Of a DNA stretch of 64,000 bases, positions 60,164-64,000 are shown piece by piece (the stretch's first letter is position 1; each line of letters begins with the position of its first letter). Source of the stretch: Moringa oleifera (taxonomy: Eukaryota > Streptophyta > Magnoliopsida > Brassicales > Moringaceae). Below the pieces are notes generated by a model that was given only the letters and a program-made list of their open reading frames with translations, was not told where the DNA came from and did no database searches. Location of the stretch: positions 379,501-443,500 of the forward strand of contig JAJFZO010000658.1 in assembly GCA_021397835.1 (NCBI GenBank), read 5' to 3'. The position numbers and the translations under genes were made by a program.

Positions 60164-62018
60164 GAGCTAAGGTCCTTTTGGTCCTTTTTGTTCGTTTGTT
60201 TCGGTAATCAATTCCCAAGATGGGGCATTGGTTGCCAGACAATGGAATTTGAGGTCTGGGGTTCGTGATTGTCTCCGCACAAAGTAGTGAATTACTAGCA
60301 GTAGTTCGCTTTGGTTCTAACTCATATTGCGGTTTGTTCTTTGGCTGCTCACTCCGATTGCTTCTCGGGAAAATCTGAGAGGAAATGTCAAAACAGTTGA
60401 AACCCTAAGAGAGTTGAAGAATCAGACGAACGGAACACATTACACAGTCATCACTCGTAAGCCTTAAGCTGCAAGATTTCGCCTGAGTTCAGTTTGGATC
60501 CCTTACCTCGCCTCAGTGATGCAATACATATAAAAAGTGGTGCTTTTAGGGGGAAAGTGGCTGGGCTTACGGCACCGTTTTTGCAGGTGAAGTGATTAGC
60601 TTTTGGTCAGCAACTGTACTGTAACTTGTGTACAATGCTCCTAAATTCGGACGGTACAACTTTTTCTTTGGGGGCAAACAGTACTCTTTGATTTATCATG
60701 TAGAATTGTAAATAAACCACTAAGGACTATGTGGCTTTAATTTGTTAAGTTTTTTGGGATAAATATAAATCCGTTTTAAACTGTATTCACTTTTATTTTA
60801 TAATTTGAAATATCAATTATATCAAACTATATGTATATCACTTTTATTTGATTCAGTTTCAAATTTATTAAAAATCAAAAATTAAAAATATTTAAATTAA
60901 AAATTTTGTCTAACTTCAAAATTTTTATTGAAAAAAAATATTCAAGTTATATTAAAAAATTAAAATTTTTTATAAATATAAAATATTCAAACTATATGGT
61001 AAAAAAATTTCACAACTTTTGTAGTATTGAAAAGTAAATTCTTTAATTTTATATTAATAAATTTTTATTAAAAATAATTTCCAAATTTTTAAAAAATAAA
61101 AAATACAACTTGAATTTTATTTTAATTATTTTTTAAATAGTTAATCATAATTTTTAATTTTTTATAAATTAAATATATAGTTGATCCAGCAAATGCATTA
61201 AAGTTAAACTAGTATTGTTAAAGTTTTTCTATATTTAATTTTTTTTATGTATTAAATATATAACGCACTGTTTTAATAAAGTTATTACCGAGCAAAGTAT
61301 TTTATAATATCTTCAACAAAAATATTAAATAATTTGAAATTTAAATGTGGTTTAGTTGTTTTCCATTATTTTCTTCTCCTTTCAATTTAGAATAATCATT
61401 GAGTAATGCATTCTATATTTTTAGAATTTTCTTTTATACCATATGATTTAAACTCACAACAATTAATTAACTACCATTTTAGATGCCATGCTAACTGGAT
61501 AGTTGCTGTCAACTGGTATTTATCCAGCACTAAAATTATCTTAAACATACAACTAATTAAATATTTAAATAATAAAAATATATAATTATTGGGTTGTAAA
61601 AGTAAAACAAGATTGAAAGCACAACTTAGAGACAACGTAACATCAATAATTATTAATTATCTATTATAAGGTTGGATTAATTTAAGAACAGCCATTATCT
61701 TATCAATTACTGTGACGACAAAAAATCAGTTCCATTAAACCAATTCCATTCTCTAGCACGTGCTTCTTTCTCCTTTGACTTTGACCCATTACGCGCCAAC
61801 CCAGCCTACTGAATCCTACGTGGCAGCCACCGGCCTCATCCTCCAGGTGCACCAACCCCACCTTTCGGATTCCAGTAAAACGCACCCAATTTTTTCTATT
61901 GCTCTCTTCCTTGACGGCGTCTCTTATCTGCACATCCCTTTTTGTAATAATCCAATCAACGCAAATTTGTCTCCTCCTCGCTCTCCCCCTCTCCGTGCGT
62001 GTGTTATCAAGTAAAACG
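60164..62018. promoter_or_regulatory. Head-to-head spacer of the KH gene and the alpha/beta hydrolase
   Basis: A telo-box AAACCCTAA at 60400-60408 lies in the KH gene 5' region. 60700-61680 is strongly AT-rich with no gene. 61740-62018 is richer in C and holds the leader of the hydrolase. The frames at 61760-62014 and on the minus strand at 61703-62092 are not supported by any family feature. Confidence 0.5.
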
Positions 62019-63651
62019 ATGCCGTATTGTGAGGTCGGCAGAGAGCAAGGTAGCGTGACTAGCGTCGACGCAGCGCTCAACAATGGCGTCAAGATTTTTT
62101 ACAGAACATACGGTCATGGTCCAATCAAAGTCCTCCTGATCATAGGTTTCCTAACAAATCTGGATTACTCTTTTTTTTTTTTGTCTTTTAGTGTAAAATT
62201 TCTGATTTAATGTGAGTTGGGTTTTGGTTGAATTGGTTTGAGTCGATGATTGTTTTGATGATCGAATGGTCCAGGTTTGGCCGCGACACACGAAGCTTGG
62301 GGTCCACAAATTAAGGGCCTGACGTGGACGGACAAGCTCAACGACGATGAAACCATTTCCGTTGATCACAATTCAGGTCCGGCTGGCAATGAGGGTGCTG
62401 ATGATGCCGGCGGTGGCATCGAAGTCTGTGCATTTGACAATCGTGGTGTCGGCAGGAGCTCCGTACCCACCAATAGATCCGAATATACGTGAGTCGTTAT
62501 CTTTATTTGTCCTTCTGGGTTGGGAGTGTTACCTTATGCTTTAGTGGCTTTGGTTCTATGTGAATTTTTTATTCAAAATTTTGCTTACAAGGTAATTCTT
62601 CTGATTTGCGGTATATTATTTCTCTCATATAATTTGTTACATCGATGGTTTTTTTCTCTGCTGTTTTGCACCTTGTTTTTGTTAATTTTTGATATTCAAG
62701 CTTTTGACTGGTAGTTGAATCCTGTAGTCCTCACTATATGCTATTTGCTACTAAAATTTGAAGTCACCTAAAACATACAAACTCGTGTATTGGCAACTGT
62801 TGTGTGCAGAACAATGATAATGGCTAAAGATGCAATTGCTTTGTTGGATCATCTAGGCTGGAAGACAGCTCATGTTTTTGGACATTCAATGGGTAAGTCT
62901 GTCATCTTAAGTATTAATTCCAAGTTGAATAGGCTCATCTGCAGTAGATTGTGGGCGTTTTCCAAATAACAAGTTTCTTGATGGGTTTGTATGATGCCTG
63001 AAAGTAATTGAGTTTTATTTTTAGGTGATCCTTTCAGCTCTCTATTATGGGGGAGATGATCATTTGGATGAACTTAAACTCTTTATTGAACTCTGGTGCA
63101 AAATAGTCTAAATAAAGATTTGATTTACTGCTGGACTGCTAGCCAGATTATTATTTTATTTCTGGAGTCATTGCAAAGATACTCAAACTTTTTCTGTCAA
63201 AAACCAGGGGCTATGATAGCTTGCAAGTTAGCAGCAATGGTGCCTCATAGGGTTCTGTCTCTGGCCTTACTTAATGTGACTGGTGGAGGTCTTGAATGTT
63301 TCCCGAAGGTATCTTATGGCTGCACTACTTCTCAATTCTCCTTGAACAGGAAAACATTGATGTTAATTCCATTAAAAAATTGAGATTTAGCTAATAAATT
63401 ATTCTATGAATAGATGACCATGTGTGTTTACTATGAACCGAAAGCCCATAAAACTCTTCCAAATTTCATTTCATATCTAAACCTGATATCAGCTTAACTT
63501 TGCAATTTGTTCATCAAAGCTTTCTTTTTCCTTTTTTTTTCTTTATCTCTTGCAGCTTGACCGCCAAACATTATCTGTTGCAATTCGTTTCTTGAGGGCA
63601 AAGACCCCTGAACAAAGGGCAGCTGTTGACTTAGACACACACTACTCACAG
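62019..63651 (+). CDS. Alpha/beta hydrolase fold protein, N-terminal part (runs off the window)
   Basis: Five exons, 62019-62145, 62275-62488, 62810-62892, 63208-63308 and 63556-63651, give 207 residues in phase. The last ends at a donor (CAG/GTCCAT), so more exons lie beyond 64000. The fold is clear: first strands IKVLLIIGLAATHEAWGPQ (oxyanion loop region), then VCAFDNRGVGRSS, then the nucleophile elbow GHSMG (Ser140), then VLSLALLNVTGG. The acid and His of the triad would lie in the missing part. It resembles Arabidopsis AT5G53050. The substrate is unknown. Confidence 0.9.
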
Positions 63652-64000
63652 GTCCATAACTCTGTAAATTATGTTTCTGATTATGAATTGTAGATATATG
63701 ACCAATAAGGAAAAGTTGTTTGTAAATCAATATTTGGAAGAAAGTTTGTAGAACCGAGCAATTTTTGCACATCCTCTATCTCTGTTTCTCCATCAGATAT
63801 TGATGCTTTTTCCATCATTTAAAAAGAACTCAGAACTGGAAGATTGTACTGGCAGTAAGATTAGATCGAATATTTATTTAAATGCAATATTTGGAAGACT
63901 GCATATTTGAATGGATGATTTCTCGGCCCAAAATTGAAGCTTCCTGGCCTTAAGAAGATCAGATCAAATATTTATTTAAAGGAGTCTTCAATTGTCATTT
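63652..64000 (+). other. Intron 5 of the hydrolase gene (partial)
   Basis: No exon seen before the window ends. A short direct repeat (ATCGAATATTTATTTAAA-like, about 63866 and 63964) occurs twice. Confidence 0.6.

Noticed and set aside
1..64000. CRISPR arrays, operons, ribosome binding sites, rRNA or tRNA genes
   Set aside because: The window is nuclear plant DNA; no regular spacer arrays or rRNA segments are visible. No cloverleaf with the conserved arms was found by eye; tRNAscan-SE would settle tRNAs.

Overview
This is nuclear DNA of a flowering plant, very probably a core eudicot. Genes are split by short GT-AG introns and sit in AT-rich spacers. The identifiable proteins are plant-specific: PSY sulfated-tyrosine peptide, TAP38/PPH1, pTAC7, and a PME/PMEI cluster. 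Four right-hand genes (alpha/beta hydrolase, RCF3-type KH protein, organellar bL9, TPR protein) are in the order I remember for Arabidopsis AT5G53050 to AT5G53080. I cannot name the species.

Left block (0-13.1 kb): importin beta-1 (KPNB1-like, +), a doubtful minus-strand two-exon frame, a three-exon PSY-type peptide precursor (+), and the eleven-exon thylakoid phosphatase TAP38/PPH1 (-).

Middle block (13.4-50.6 kb): a large, decayed, mirror-image duplication. The left arm holds four minus-strand PMEI-like units (about 15.1, 18.8, 21.6 and 24.3 kb; only the one at 21.6 kb is intact) and a plus-strand pectin methylesterase (26.7 kb, frameshifted). The right arm holds the mirror image: a minus-strand PME (36.9-37.9 kb, nearly intact) and plus-strand PMEI units (40.0 kb intact, 42.8 kb leader only, 43.6 and 48.9 kb broken). 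A non-genic 'segment P' containing two small conserved open frames occurs four times. The arms also carry fragments of the neighbouring genes pTAC7, the TPR gene and bL9. Between the arms lie two apparently single-copy genes, pTAC7 (-) and a 571-residue TPR protein (-). Mobile elements in the right arm are a Mutator-like MITE with a 10-bp target duplication and an LTR-retrotransposon remnant.

Right block (50.9-64 kb): organellar bL9 (-, five exons, with a SINE in intron 4), the five-KH-domain RCF3-like protein (-, eight exons), and the first five exons of an alpha/beta hydrolase (+) that runs off the window.

Functionally, TAP38, pTAC7 and probably the TPR protein act in the chloroplast, and bL9 in an organelle ribosome. 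The cluster in the middle encodes enzyme and inhibitor families that oppose each other in cell-wall pectin demethylation.
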